DNA of 64,000 nucleotides from Cupriavidus pampae (GCF_914271485.1 NZ_CAJZAG010000012.1:162934-226933), one strand, 5' to 3'. Positions 36,701 to 45,837 are shown, counted from the first letter of the stretch. The notes: a model not told the origin generated them from the sequence alone. Numbers and translations are program-made.

Positions 36701-37140
36701 CGGCGTTCGATACCAAGGACGGCACCACCGAAGGGGCGGCGTTCTTTTCCACGTCGCCGGCCAATGTCTTCGCCGACCCCTTTACGTGGGGGCAGGACCC
36801 GGAAGATGTCGAGATACGGCCGAACGTGAAGCCGGTGTTTCTCGCCATTCAGAATCCGCTGCACGTGACGCGCGCGGACGTGACGGAAGACGGTCATCAC
36901 AGCTTTGATGCCATGCGCAGGATCATCGCATTTGCGCGCCGTGCGGGGCACGACGGCCTGCACATCGTGGGTTACAACGAGGGCGGCATCGAAGCCGACC
37001 AGTGGGCTGCGTTTCACCCGCACCAGATTAAGAGCGTTTTCAATACCGGCAGTTTCGACGCCACCAACGATGACATTCGTTTTGCACGGGAAGCGTCGGC
37101 GACGCTGCCCCACGTTGCACAGGACGGTATCGAGCCATAA
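33700..37140 (+). CDS. Giant polyvalent protein with six ADP-ribosyltransferase-like repeats
   Basis: 1146 residues from the ATG at 33700, which overlaps the upstream stop; a second ATG lies at 33706. Six units begin near residues 39, 215, 421, 595, 781 and 972, with the same framework as the previous giant: AWFxxSxxVDxxGxPLTLYHGT at the head and QIKSxxGNxGTYDxxNPDIRF at the end. Units 1 and 4 have degenerate ends (QIRSAIADAND, QIASVYEHVAS), and unit 3 has VVVHAT instead of YHGT, so it may be catalytically altered. No other domains. Confidence 0.76.
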   Translation: MTMQSTPTASLHFAAGLASPFGQRALQRLRPTPSDVTTQPFEAWFHGSTICDARGEPIMAFHGSRAAFDAFAPEKAEMDGRVAPEYGRAHYFTLDPVAAAGYAASAQQFGGEVVYPVYLSLRRPYVIDLTKVAVRSVYAPGHDPAFIKRLQARGYDGIIVVDEDQDGRKPAGLLPDLQAFASEIVVFDAAQIRSAIADANDFTHPAYQNSLGRDTAFRRWLGRSRAVDASGAPLTLYHGTMADFSTFDFSRLGEASDHPTAMLGAFFSTNPDTAAQWAWDTENGGQIMPVHLAVEHPLELDGETFRALASDRSYRDLRPLVEALQARVRAGGHDGIHVRAIPGATGEDAEFAGDIWIATKPEQIKSAIGNRGTYDVGNPDIRFARSAAELLPELLEVGGAANGEDARKDGAFREAGARDAAFAAWFRDSKIVDPRGAPLVVVHATLNDFSAFELRHGEAQSHGFFFAPMNETNHYLWSYLDAVKYQEQEREGNHFFMPVYLSLQNPKTINTTDSGQWADPDDENAAIAAAKREGHDGLILRDDEHDTTFYVAFDATQIKSALGNRGTYDANHADIRFRRTETEERLQAQSEPAAALFDRWFRDSMAVDDAGLPLTLYHGTCASEPITEFCGNAYAGWFTECPARANAYTSASMDDGGEDGAIYPVHLAVHHPLDLAHLDANKTFDAATLAAAMGVPVDEVQECFDNVASGPCYWNLIDTPDFREWVEALGCDGVRIREGGVMTWAAVRAEQIASVYEHVASAAPAPAVLGPQLDAATTNDAAFRDWFRNSAAVDEAGVPLTLYHGTASDFNVFDPSMAGRNFAQDPQGLFFAENPAIEPFMSGEKAAGYTLNGQHIVPVHLCVQRPLVMAPRETHVPYEGMRTIGGTDLYDALDKPAFFARLREGGHDGAYFPYTRNGRREGMWIALAPTQVKSVFNAGSYALDNPDIRFARAGASLATAEDAGAATLPTATFEAWFQQSQVVDDFGQPLTMYHGTSNDFAAFDTKDGTTEGAAFFSTSPANVFADPFTWGQDPEDVEIRPNVKPVFLAIQNPLHVTRADVTEDGHHSFDAMRRIIAFARRAGHDGLHIVGYNEGGIEADQWAAFHPHQIKSVFNTGSFDATNDDIRFAREASATLPHVAQDGIEP

Positions 37141-37145
37141 AAACG

Positions 37146-40100
37146 ATGACACCAATGAAGCCAGAAGACACGCGCCCCGACGTTGCCGCAGACACGCCGG
37201 TATTCTCCCCCGTCGACGTGAGCGCCGAGCGATTTCGTGCATGGTTCGGCGCGAGCGCCATCGTGGATGCGCAGGGCGCGCCGCTTGTTGTCTATCACGG
37301 GACGCGAAATGACGTGCGGGCCTTCTCCGATGACTTCCTCGGTGCAGGGGCGGACCAGTATCGCAATATGGGGGACTACGGTGACGGGTACTACTTCACC
37401 ATGGATCCGCAAGCGGCATCCGGTTATGCCAACCGCGAAGGCGACGGCGACGGGCAGGGGGCGAACGTCTTGGCCGTCTATCTTGCCGTTCAAAACCCGA
37501 TCGCCTCGGAGGCGCTGTTTGCGATCGATGGCGTACAGGGCATGCTCTCCGATCCCTATCCGGGCGAGAGCCTGCGGCCGACGCTCGAAGCATTGGGCTA
37601 TGACGGCATCATCGTCGACGGCGGCCGGGAGATCGTGGTCTTCCGGCCCACCCAGATCAAAAGTGCATTCGGCAACGCCGGCGACTACTCTGCCGCCAAT
37701 CCGGATATCCGGTTTGCGCGCGATGCTGCCGATGCCTTGGGCGGACAGCCGACGTCGCTAACGCTCACGCTGTTTCATGGCTCGCGATCGCGCTTTACCG
37801 AAATCCGCCCATCGAGCCGGGGATTCTATGGAGCCGGCGTCTATTTGACTGACGACCACGACGCCGCAGCCGAATATGCGGACAGCGCGGCGGGCAACAC
37901 CGAGCCCGTGGTCTATCGGGCCGACGTGCGAATGCAGCGGCCCTTTATGTTCGACGCGCCGGAGGCCGTTGAAGAGCCGACGAGTCACACGCTGGCCAAG
38001 CATCTGTTGACCGGCGAGGTGCTCGACAGCACGCTGCGATTGCTGAGTCGGACGGGTGAGATGGGCAGGGCGATTCAAGACGTGCTGGCCGCACAGGGCT
38101 ATGACGGGCTTGTGGTGAAGGTGCCGGATTCGCCGACCGAGTACGTGGCATTCCATGCGGATCAGGTGACGCTGGAGCCGTTGTCGACCGCGACTACGGT
38201 CGACGCGATGACCTTTGAGCAATGGTTCGCGGGTAGCGTGGTGCGCGACGAAGATGGTGCACCGTTGACGCTCTTCCACGGCTCGAAGAGCGATATCCAT
38301 GTGTTCGAGAAAGGCAGGAGCAATTTCGAGGCGTCTTCATCCGTTCTCGGTTTCTTCTTCGCTCGGGATCCGGCACTCGCCAGCACCTATGCCTCGCATG
38401 ATTTCGTGACGGGCACGGCCGCTCCCAACGTGATGCCTGTCAACGTCGCGTTGCGCCACCCGAAGCGCGAGCCGCTGTCGCGCATCAGTGAGATCGAGGA
38501 AGTGTGGACCGTCGAGCAGGCGCAGGCCTATGTGCAGGCGCTGCGCGCGCAGGGGCACGACGGCATCGTCTTCGGCGACGCTGAATATGTCGCGTTTGAC
38601 GCAAGCCAGATCAAATCGGTGTTTCACCGCGAGCACTACGCGTCGGGCGAGGCGGACGTGCGCTTCCGTCGTTCGACCGATGCGTTGCGCGATGCGACAC
38701 CAGAGGCACGGTTCGCTGCGTGGCTCGACGGTAGCGCGGTGGTGGATAGTGCGGGTGCGCCCCTCGTGGTTTATCACGGATCGACGGCGGACTTCGCAAC
38801 GTTCGACCCGGGCAGAAGCGACAGCCAAAGTGGAACAGGCGTGCCGCATGGCACGTTCTTTTTCTCCTCCAGTCCGCAGGTGGCCAGCAGCTACGGGGTG
38901 TCATGGCAGGGCGACTTCTCGGCGACCTATCACGATGGAGCGAACGTCAAGCCCGCCTACCTGAGCTTGCGCAAGCCGCTGCGGGTCTCCGCGAAGGGAG
39001 AGAACTGGCGCGAGCTCGACTACAAGGGCCAGACACTGGATATTAATGAACTGGCCCGGCTGGCGAAGGCCTCCGGCCGCTATGACGGCGTGATTGTGTC
39101 GCGCGTCCGGGACAAGGGCGTGGGTCATGTCGACGACCCCGTGGCCACCACCTACATCGCGTTTCATCCCGCGCAGATCCGCAATGCGATCTCTGGTGAG
39201 GTGATGGGCCCCGAGCAGTTCGATCTGCGCTTCCGACGCGATGGCACTGCGGCATTGGCCAACGACCCGGCTGGGGCGGAGGCCGCATTCGATGCTTGGT
39301 TTGAGGGTAGTTGTGTTGTAGACGCGATGGGCGAGCCGTTGGAAGTTTTTCACGGCACGGGTGTCGAATTCTATACGTTTGATCCGCGCTTTATCGGGGA
39401 ACGGGACGCCGGATTTTACGGACGCGGCTTCTACTTCACGCCGGATCTCGCGGAGGCGGAGTCATACGCCGAAACCTATGCGGAGTTCCTCGACGAGGAT
39501 GATGAGGCACCAGACCACGGCGTGACGCATGTTGTCCGTGCGTATGTGAGCCTACGTTCGCCATTCATCTGGGATGTATCGGACGAAGCGGCACGGGCGC
39601 GTACGCGAGCCCGACTGGAAGCGTTTGGCGTGAGGCTCGCTGAGCTGAACCCGTGGACGGCGCTGACTGGGCGCGAGCGTGATCGATTCAACCACGCGGT
39701 GCGTGCGGCCGGGCATGACGGGGTGTTGGTCCTCAAGGACATGAGCTTGGACGTGGATCTGGCCATCCCCGGCATTGCGGAGATCGTTGCCTTCCATCCT
39801 CACCAAATCAAAAGCGCCACGCAGAATATCGGCACATTCGATCCAGCCAATCCGGACATCCGCTTCCGGCGGGATACCAACCCGGCGGCCAACCAAGGCG
39901 TCGTGGAATTGGACCTCTCGGTCCCGGCCGATACGTATGCGACCCTGCATGACGCGAAGCTCGGCGATACGACGATTGTCTACGGCGTACATGTGACCGA
40001 TGGCGGCCCTGTGGTCAAGATTTCATCGGTCCGTACGCCTGTAGCAAAACGCCGCAGCGGAGAAGCGCGGCGTGCGCTGCAGGAGGTACTGAGGCAGTCA

Positions 40101-42320
40101 GACGCTGCTGGCTTGCCAGTGGCGCTGGACGCCTCACCATTGGATCACCGCACGCGGCTGGACAAGCTCGTGTCGTTCTATGAATCCCTTGGTTTTACAG
40201 TCACCGGTGAGCGGGTGAATCGGCTGGGCGATCCGCGCATGACGCGCGCGGCGCAGAGCTCCCATCTGGATCCCGCTGGGTATTGGCGTCAGCGGGCGCT
40301 GGAGCGTTGGCTGGGCCGCAGCCAGATCGTCGATGAGGAGGGAGTGCCGTTGGTCCTGTATCACGGCACTGCAGGTGACTTCTCGGCGTTCGACAAGCGA
40401 CGCCTCGGTGACGTGACAGAGGCGACAGACGCTCGGCTTGGCTTTTGGTTTTCAGGACATCCGGAGCGCGCCAATGCGGCGGCGGCTGATGCACAGGCCG
40501 TAACGGCGGACGATGCTGGTGCCAATGTCTTGCCCGTGTGGTTGCGGATGGAGGAGCCATATCACGACTATGGTTCGGTGTACGAGCAGTTAAGCGACCC
40601 GGAGGCGACCGCCAAGATCATTCGTCGCGCGCGGCGCGCGGGTCACGATGGGGTAATTTTCCACAATAGCGAAGGCGGCACCAATTACGTTGTGTTCCAT
40701 CCCGAACAGGTCAAGTCCGCTATCGGCAATGTGGGCACGTTTTCGCGCTCCACTGCTGATATCCGATATCGCCGGCAGGAAGCGCCTGCCCGACGCCTTT
40801 CTGTTGACCTGCCGCGCTCGGATTTTGCGCGTCTGCGACCAATCGCGGAAGGACAGGCGATCGCGCTCGTCATCGGCAAGACGGAAAAGCCCGGTGGTGT
40901 GGACCCCGTTCAGCAGTTCGATGCCCGCTTTAGCGGTGCCAAGCTCAACCTCTTTGGAAGGGTCCCTGTGAGTGCCTTTATCGCCAACGAGTCGGGGGCC
41001 CGTTACGATGGGACGGTCGATCTCGCGCGGGCCTACGACTACGCTTCGCGTCCCGCTCAGGACGTGCCGCCCGTGATCGCTGTGATCGGGCGACGCAGCG
41101 GCAAGCTGAGGATTCTGGATGGCGGACACCGGCTGAGTGCCGCACGCTTGCGCGGAGACGTGGACATCCCGGTCATTGTGCGAGTGCCTGCGGATGCGGA
41201 ACTCGCATTCCTACCAGAAACCAACACGTTATCGGACCACGCACCGGTGGCGAAGTCGGACGGGAAGGGCATTGATGCGCAGACCGTACGGCGTGCACTG
41301 GAGGCCGATGAGTACTCTCACCACGTGGACATCTACCCGACGTTTGCGGATACCCCTGCCTATGTACAGGCGGCGGCGCGATCGGAATCCGATCGGGGCG
41401 TGAAAGGCTACTGGGACGCGAAGCGCAACAAGGTGGCGCTAGTAGCCGAGTATCTGAAATCGGAATCGGAAGCACGCAAGATCGCGCGGCACGAGCTCAT
41501 CGGGCACTTTGGGATTGAGCGGATGCTTGGGCCGGAGCGGACCGAAGAGGTGACTGCGATGGTGATAGCGGCCGAGAAAACCGGTAACCGAGTGGTGGCG
41601 ATGCTCGGGCGGCGTGTGGACCGGCTCCAGCCGGGTCTGAATGCCAAGCGACGTGCGTTGGAGATTGTCGCGCACATGGCCGAAGCCAATATGCATGACC
41701 AGCCGATCATGCGGCGGGTTGCAGACGGCATGCGCGTATTCCTACATCACATTGGGTTCCTGAAGGCCGATGTCACCGATGCCAAGCTGTGCCGGCTGCT
41801 GCGTGATAGCCAGCGCTATGTCCGCAAGCTGCGCTCGGATCATGAAGCGGTGCAGACTGCAGCGGTGCCGCCGGTGCCCGCGTCGGTCGCCCCGCCCGCC
41901 AACTGGACACCTGAGGTGAAGTACTACGGCGTCATCGGCGCCCACGAGAATAACGCCGAACTGCTGCGCGCCATGGGCGTAGAACTGGGTCCTTACGACT
42001 ATGCAACGCGTCGGTATCCTGCGCGATTCGGGCGCGACGCGAAGGAAGCCTTGTCAGCCCTGTCGACGGATTTTGATGTCCGGGCTACTGCCGTGCATCG
42101 CGGCGCCGAAGTGGGCTTCTTTAGTCCGCGCCATCGCAATGCCCAATGGCTGGAGGAACGGCTGGCCGTGCTCGGCTGGCAGCTGGCTACCGATGGTAAG
42201 ACCCGCGAGCAGGGAAGGCGGCTCTTGCAGGAGCGCGATGCGGTGGCGTCTGCATTGGCAGCCGCGCGACAGCCTGCCCACTCCCGGTCAGGCCAGCAGG
42301 CGGACTTTGCGCCGGCATGA
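37146..42320 (+). CDS. Giant multidomain polyvalent protein: six ART-like repeats plus GNAT-, ParB-, metallopeptidase- and YYG-like modules
   Basis: 1724 residues; start 5 bp after the previous stop. ART-like units begin near 28, 204, 355, 522, 714 and 1051; unit 2 lacks the AWF head. Residues about 920-1038 look like a GNAT acetyltransferase (LVSFYESLGFTVTGERVN). About 1217-1358 resemble ParB/sulfiredoxin (LRILDGGHRLSAARLRGDVD). About 1382-1565 resemble the MPTase of polyvalent proteins, with ARHELIGHFGIERML at about 1446. The end (about 1591-1650) is the YYG domain, KYYGVIGAHENN then VELGPYD. A typical polyvalent layout of conjugative elements, thought to be delivered with DNA. Confidence 0.76.
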   Translation: MTPMKPEDTRPDVAADTPVFSPVDVSAERFRAWFGASAIVDAQGAPLVVYHGTRNDVRAFSDDFLGAGADQYRNMGDYGDGYYFTMDPQAASGYANREGDGDGQGANVLAVYLAVQNPIASEALFAIDGVQGMLSDPYPGESLRPTLEALGYDGIIVDGGREIVVFRPTQIKSAFGNAGDYSAANPDIRFARDAADALGGQPTSLTLTLFHGSRSRFTEIRPSSRGFYGAGVYLTDDHDAAAEYADSAAGNTEPVVYRADVRMQRPFMFDAPEAVEEPTSHTLAKHLLTGEVLDSTLRLLSRTGEMGRAIQDVLAAQGYDGLVVKVPDSPTEYVAFHADQVTLEPLSTATTVDAMTFEQWFAGSVVRDEDGAPLTLFHGSKSDIHVFEKGRSNFEASSSVLGFFFARDPALASTYASHDFVTGTAAPNVMPVNVALRHPKREPLSRISEIEEVWTVEQAQAYVQALRAQGHDGIVFGDAEYVAFDASQIKSVFHREHYASGEADVRFRRSTDALRDATPEARFAAWLDGSAVVDSAGAPLVVYHGSTADFATFDPGRSDSQSGTGVPHGTFFFSSSPQVASSYGVSWQGDFSATYHDGANVKPAYLSLRKPLRVSAKGENWRELDYKGQTLDINELARLAKASGRYDGVIVSRVRDKGVGHVDDPVATTYIAFHPAQIRNAISGEVMGPEQFDLRFRRDGTAALANDPAGAEAAFDAWFEGSCVVDAMGEPLEVFHGTGVEFYTFDPRFIGERDAGFYGRGFYFTPDLAEAESYAETYAEFLDEDDEAPDHGVTHVVRAYVSLRSPFIWDVSDEAARARTRARLEAFGVRLAELNPWTALTGRERDRFNHAVRAAGHDGVLVLKDMSLDVDLAIPGIAEIVAFHPHQIKSATQNIGTFDPANPDIRFRRDTNPAANQGVVELDLSVPADTYATLHDAKLGDTTIVYGVHVTDGGPVVKISSVRTPVAKRRSGEARRALQEVLRQSDAAGLPVALDASPLDHRTRLDKLVSFYESLGFTVTGERVNRLGDPRMTRAAQSSHLDPAGYWRQRALERWLGRSQIVDEEGVPLVLYHGTAGDFSAFDKRRLGDVTEATDARLGFWFSGHPERANAAAADAQAVTADDAGANVLPVWLRMEEPYHDYGSVYEQLSDPEATAKIIRRARRAGHDGVIFHNSEGGTNYVVFHPEQVKSAIGNVGTFSRSTADIRYRRQEAPARRLSVDLPRSDFARLRPIAEGQAIALVIGKTEKPGGVDPVQQFDARFSGAKLNLFGRVPVSAFIANESGARYDGTVDLARAYDYASRPAQDVPPVIAVIGRRSGKLRILDGGHRLSAARLRGDVDIPVIVRVPADAELAFLPETNTLSDHAPVAKSDGKGIDAQTVRRALEADEYSHHVDIYPTFADTPAYVQAAARSESDRGVKGYWDAKRNKVALVAEYLKSESEARKIARHELIGHFGIERMLGPERTEEVTAMVIAAEKTGNRVVAMLGRRVDRLQPGLNAKRRALEIVAHMAEANMHDQPIMRRVADGMRVFLHHIGFLKADVTDAKLCRLLRDSQRYVRKLRSDHEAVQTAAVPPVPASVAPPANWTPEVKYYGVIGAHENNAELLRAMGVELGPYDYATRRYPARFGRDAKEALSALSTDFDVRATAVHRGAEVGFFSPRHRNAQWLEERLAVLGWQLATDGKTREQGRRLLQERDAVASALAAARQPAHSRSGQQADFAPA

Positions 42321-42483
42321 ATGGTGGGCCACGCCCGGCGAGGCTCTTTGAGGCGGGCTGTGCGAAGGCGCAATCATGCCAGCGCCCCCCTGAGACGCCG
42401 GACGTCAACACGGATCCCCCTTCCGTAGGGTAAGAGCCACGGCGGCCCGGGAATCGTCGTGCCTGTTTGTGTTGGTGTAAAAG

Positions 42484-43848
42484 ATGGGCTGGCCGAAACT
42501 GGGCGAGCGCATCGCGGAAGTCGTTTCGCCATCGCAACCGATCAGCAGTGTCGAGTTCCTGAAGGGCCGAGAACGCGAGCTGCAGGACATCGAGCGAGCG
42601 ATGTATGCCAAAGGGCGAAGCATCTTCATCTACGGCGATCGCGGCGTGGGCAAGAGCTCGCTGGCCGCGACGGCTGCCTATCTGCACCAGACGGCTGACG
42701 CAAAGCCTGTCTTCGTGGGCGGAGCGAAGGGAGAAACTTTCGTCAGCATCATCGCCAACATCGCGAATCAGGCGCTGGGCCGGTCGCGAGTTCATACTTC
42801 AAAGGTCACTCGTGGCGTCGCACTCGAATGGCGGGGGCTGAAATGGTCATGGGGACAAGAGATCAGTGCGCGCGATGTTACGGCCCAGCTGGCCGGCGTA
42901 GGCGACGCAGTTGACCTGCTGTCTGAGGTTGCTGCCGTGCATTCCGACTCGCCGGTCGTCGTGATCGACGAGTTCGACGCGATAGATTCCCCGGAGGAGC
43001 GCGGCAAGTTCGCCATGCTGCTCAAGCACCTTGGCGATCGCGGGGTGCCGCTCAAGATCATTTTCACGGGGATCGGTACGTCAGTGACTGAACTGCTGGG
43101 TGCGCACGCGTCGGCGTCGCGGCAACTGGCCCAGATCGAGGTGACGCGGTTGGGCTGGGAAGCGCGGCGGGAAGTCGTCATCCACGCCGCACAGAAGCTT
43201 GGCTTGGACGTGGATGAGAACGTGGCGTGGCGCATGGCCATCGTGTCCGATGGTTATCCGGCATACCTGCATCTGATTACGGAAGCCATGCTGTGGCAGG
43301 CGGCCGATGACAACGAGGCCTGTGATGAGCTGACGTTCGAGCACTATCACCTCGGCCTGCGGAAGGCGATCAGTATGGTGACGCTGCAGCTGCAGGAACC
43401 GTATAAGGCGGCTGTGCTTTACCGGCCCGAAGAGATGGAGGATATCGTGTGGGCCACAGCCGATGGCGACGACCTGTGGCGGGATACGCGCGACATGTAT
43501 GAGGCTTACAAAATGATTGCGGCACGACGCGAGCGTCTGGAGGTGATGGACCGGGGCAATTTCACCAAGGCATTGGGCCGCCTGAAAACGAAGTCATACG
43601 GCGAGTTGCTGCAGGGTGTGACCAACCGCCCGGGCTGGTACACGTACACCGAGAAAATGGTGCGGGGTTATGTGCGCATGCAGGCTGAAGCCCACGGTGT
43701 GGAATTGAATGGCGAGCGGCCGGCACAGCGCCAGCGGATGCACGTCTCGTCAAGCGCAAGGAGTGGGTATCGCGGTTCGCAGATTCCCCGTGGGGCGCGG
43801 CTCGATTTCGGTCAGCAGCGGGAACGTGCGGAAGAGGAGGACGCGTAG
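42484..43848 (+). CDS. ORC/AAA-type P-loop ATPase
   Basis: 454 residues. After FLKGRERELQDIERAMYAKG comes Walker A IYGDRGVGKSSL (about 49-60), Walker B VVVIDEFDAID (about 157-167) and a sensor-like FTGIGTS (about 198). This is the order of ORC1/Cdc6- or STAND-like ATPases often found singly on mobile elements and in defence modules. The C-terminal third contains a winged-helix-like region and a disordered R/Q-rich tail. It lies 163 bp after the giant-protein operon on the same strand, so it may be its last gene; the ATG has no good ribosome site. Confidence 0.75.
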   Translation: MGWPKLGERIAEVVSPSQPISSVEFLKGRERELQDIERAMYAKGRSIFIYGDRGVGKSSLAATAAYLHQTADAKPVFVGGAKGETFVSIIANIANQALGRSRVHTSKVTRGVALEWRGLKWSWGQEISARDVTAQLAGVGDAVDLLSEVAAVHSDSPVVVIDEFDAIDSPEERGKFAMLLKHLGDRGVPLKIIFTGIGTSVTELLGAHASASRQLAQIEVTRLGWEARREVVIHAAQKLGLDVDENVAWRMAIVSDGYPAYLHLITEAMLWQAADDNEACDELTFEHYHLGLRKAISMVTLQLQEPYKAAVLYRPEEMEDIVWATADGDDLWRDTRDMYEAYKMIAARRERLEVMDRGNFTKALGRLKTKSYGELLQGVTNRPGWYTYTEKMVRGYVRMQAEAHGVELNGERPAQRQRMHVSSSARSGYRGSQIPRGARLDFGQQRERAEEEDA

Positions 43849-44005
43849 CGTGCCCAGTTGGCAAAGTGGAGGCCGTCATGGGCCTGACGCCGCCTTACGA
43901 TAGAAGCCGTACCCATGGACCCGCGTCACCAGACCAATGCGTGACGGCAATTTGGTGGGGACAATTCTGGGTTAAGGCGTGAGCGCTGCACTCGCGCACA
44001 ATGAG

Positions 44006-44033
44006 AAACGCCGTCATATGACGGCGTTTTTCT
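44006..44033. terminator. Bidirectional terminator before H-NS
   Basis: A 24-bp perfect palindrome (AAACGCCGTCAT and its complement, 44006-44029) followed by TTTC on the plus side and preceded by A runs. It can end transcripts arriving from both sides. The rest of 43849-44080 shows no gene. Confidence 0.75.
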
Positions 44034-44080
44034 ATGGGCGAGCGGTAGCGGCAACATCCGCGACCGGTGTCGTCAGGCCT

Positions 44081-44404
44081 TCAGGCCTCGCCGTCGGGAA
44101 TCAGGAAGCGATTGATGTTCTTGCCCAGCCAGCCGGGCTGACGACCGCGACCCGACCACGTCTTACCGGTCTTGGGATCGCGATACTTGGGCGGGTACGG
44201 CGTCTTCTCCGCCTTGGCAGTCTTCGCGCCGCTGCCAGCCGGGCGCCCGCGTCGGCGCGGAAGCAGGTCGTCTGTCGTGAGGCCATAGTCAGCCATCAGC
44301 TGCTGGATCTGAGCAATCACCCCGGCGACTTCGTTGGCTCGGACTTCTTCCAGCTTGGCTTCGAGCGCTTGTTTCTCCGCGAGGAGTTCCTTGTAAGACG
44401 GCAT
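44081..44404 (-). CDS. H-NS-family nucleoid protein
   Basis: 107 residues. An N-terminal coiled coil (LLAEKQALEAKLEEVRANEV) for dimerisation, a basic linker with RRRGRPAGSG, and the C-terminal DNA-binding signature YRDPKTGKTWSGRGRQPGWL. This is the beta-proteobacterial H-NS form (Burkholderia/Ralstonia type). Elements often carry their own copy to silence AT-rich promoters without disturbing the host, and this window has several AT-rich gaps it could bind. Confidence 0.9.
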   Translation of the reverse strand: MPSYKELLAEKQALEAKLEEVRANEVAGVIAQIQQLMADYGLTTDDLLPRRRGRPAGSGAKTAKAEKTPYPPKYRDPKTGKTWSGRGRQPGWLGKNINRFLIPDGEA

Positions 44405-44634
44405 TTGTTGTTATCCCCGTTGAACTTCGTTGGTAGGTTGGTTGATGGGTGGTTAAGGCCGGCAGGATATCAACATAAGAACGGAGATCGCGCCGGCGCG
44501 CGAGGGTTCACGTTAAGACTGCCTTGGCTGTCCGGAAAGGCTATAAGTGTGCGTGATTCCCCACAATGCGATGATTAGTATAGCGTTATCGCAGGAGATA
44601 AATCCTTGGATAAAGGGAATAAATGGACCCTATC
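44405..44634. other. Gap between H-NS and integrase genes
   Basis: Partly AT-rich (44470-44640). It should hold the H-NS promoter on the minus strand. I saw no tRNA, attachment-site repeat or further gene. Confidence 0.5.
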
Positions 44635-45837
44635 TCACAGCTTGAGGGAATTTACCGCGCGATACATCTCGTTTTGCTCGGCATGTGTATAAATTGCGGT
44701 TGTCGCAATGGATGCATGGCGTAGCTGGCTTTGAATCACGGGCAATGGGTGTCCATTCTGGCTCATTAACGTCGTGAATGTGTGACGGAACCAATGAGGT
44801 GTGGCCTTGCGAATGAGCACCGCGTCTTCCGGATGCTCGACTTCCAGTATTCGCGCTGCAGTCCTTAAAGCCTTCTTGACGAGGTTATACATCGCGTCGT
44901 TGGTCAGGGGCTCTGACAGCGCGGCCTGCAGCCCCTGATGGCCCAAACGGATGACGATTGGGGTTGCGGGATCAGAATGCCGGCGGTCGAGGCCGAGCAA
45001 ACGCAGATAGCGCTCCAGTGCTGCGACGGCTGCCTGATTAATGGCGACGGGCTCGGTCTTCTCCCCCTTGCCTACCACAGTCAAGAACCAATACGTCGCG
45101 GCGGCCTTCTCATCTCGATAGGGGTACATATCGCCAAGGCGTGCCTTCGCCAATTCAAACCGCCGCAAACCGGTATTCGCCAAGAACCGAACGACAAAGA
45201 GCATGCGCTCTGCTTCGATATGCGCATCGCCTTGGCCCGCCAGCCGCTCGCACTCGCTTTGTAACGCCGACACGAGGCGTTCAAACGTGTGGAGCGGAAA
45301 ATGCTTTGGGACTTTGCCCGGCTGGGGACCTGCCTTGCGCCGATATCGCGCGGCTTTGAATGGATTGCCATCCAAATAGCGGACATCCGTGAGATAGGTG
45401 AATAGTCCCTCCAGTACCGTCATGGCATACGCGCGGCTTCGCTCGGACAGTGGGCCTTCGAACGGTTTCCACTGTCCTGTCGCCTTCCGAGCATTTCTCC
45501 GACCGCACCATTCAGCAGGCGGATTGGTGATAAAAGCGCGATATGCGTCAAGGTCCTCGCGTTTAAGGGATGACAGCGGTTTGCCCGCAATGCCGATTAC
45601 CCAACAGTAGAAGCGCTGCGCCTCCTTGCGATAGGCGCGAAATGTCGACGAGGTCGGCGGATACTCGGCTAGCCACGTGTGAATAGCATCGATATCGGTA
45701 TCCGCTTCGATCTGGCGGACGCTATTTTTCGCGCGATTGCTACCGTCCCGGCCGGATAACTCCACCGGGAGGCCGCGCTTGGCGATCTCGTCCAGCGAAG
45801 GTGGTGCTGGTGTGAGTGGGATGACTTCCGTTGTCAT
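44635..45837 (-). CDS. Tyrosine recombinase / integrase
   Basis: 400 residues. An N-terminal SAM-like core-binding part (DIDAIHTWLAEYPPTSSTFR) is followed by the catalytic domain with NTGLRRFELAKARLGDM (Arg at about 222), HWFRHTFTTLMSQNG (HxxR at about 349-352), QLRHASIATTAIYTHAEQN (His at about 373, Tyr at about 382). All key residues are present, so it is likely active. The start overlaps the stop of the upstream 1024-residue gene (ATGA), so it is made together with that protein. It could resolve multimers or integrate the element; no attachment site is visible next to it. Confidence 0.88.
   Translation of the reverse strand: MTTEVIPLTPAPPSLDEIAKRGLPVELSGRDGSNRAKNSVRQIEADTDIDAIHTWLAEYPPTSSTFRAYRKEAQRFYCWVIGIAGKPLSSLKREDLDAYRAFITNPPAEWCGRRNARKATGQWKPFEGPLSERSRAYAMTVLEGLFTYLTDVRYLDGNPFKAARYRRKAGPQPGKVPKHFPLHTFERLVSALQSECERLAGQGDAHIEAERMLFVVRFLANTGLRRFELAKARLGDMYPYRDEKAAATYWFLTVVGKGEKTEPVAINQAAVAALERYLRLLGLDRRHSDPATPIVIRLGHQGLQAALSEPLTNDAMYNLVKKALRTAARILEVEHPEDAVLIRKATPHWFRHTFTTLMSQNGHPLPVIQSQLRHASIATTAIYTHAEQNEMYRAVNSLKL

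Noticed and set aside
28840..42320. DNA repeats that might suggest a CRISPR or satellite array
   Set aside because: The periodicity is that of protein domains with diverged DNA. Spacing is 400-700 bp and irregular.
44405..44634. Attachment site or tRNA next to the integrase
   Set aside because: No cloverleaf, and no direct repeat with CCA-type end found. The recombinase may act elsewhere.
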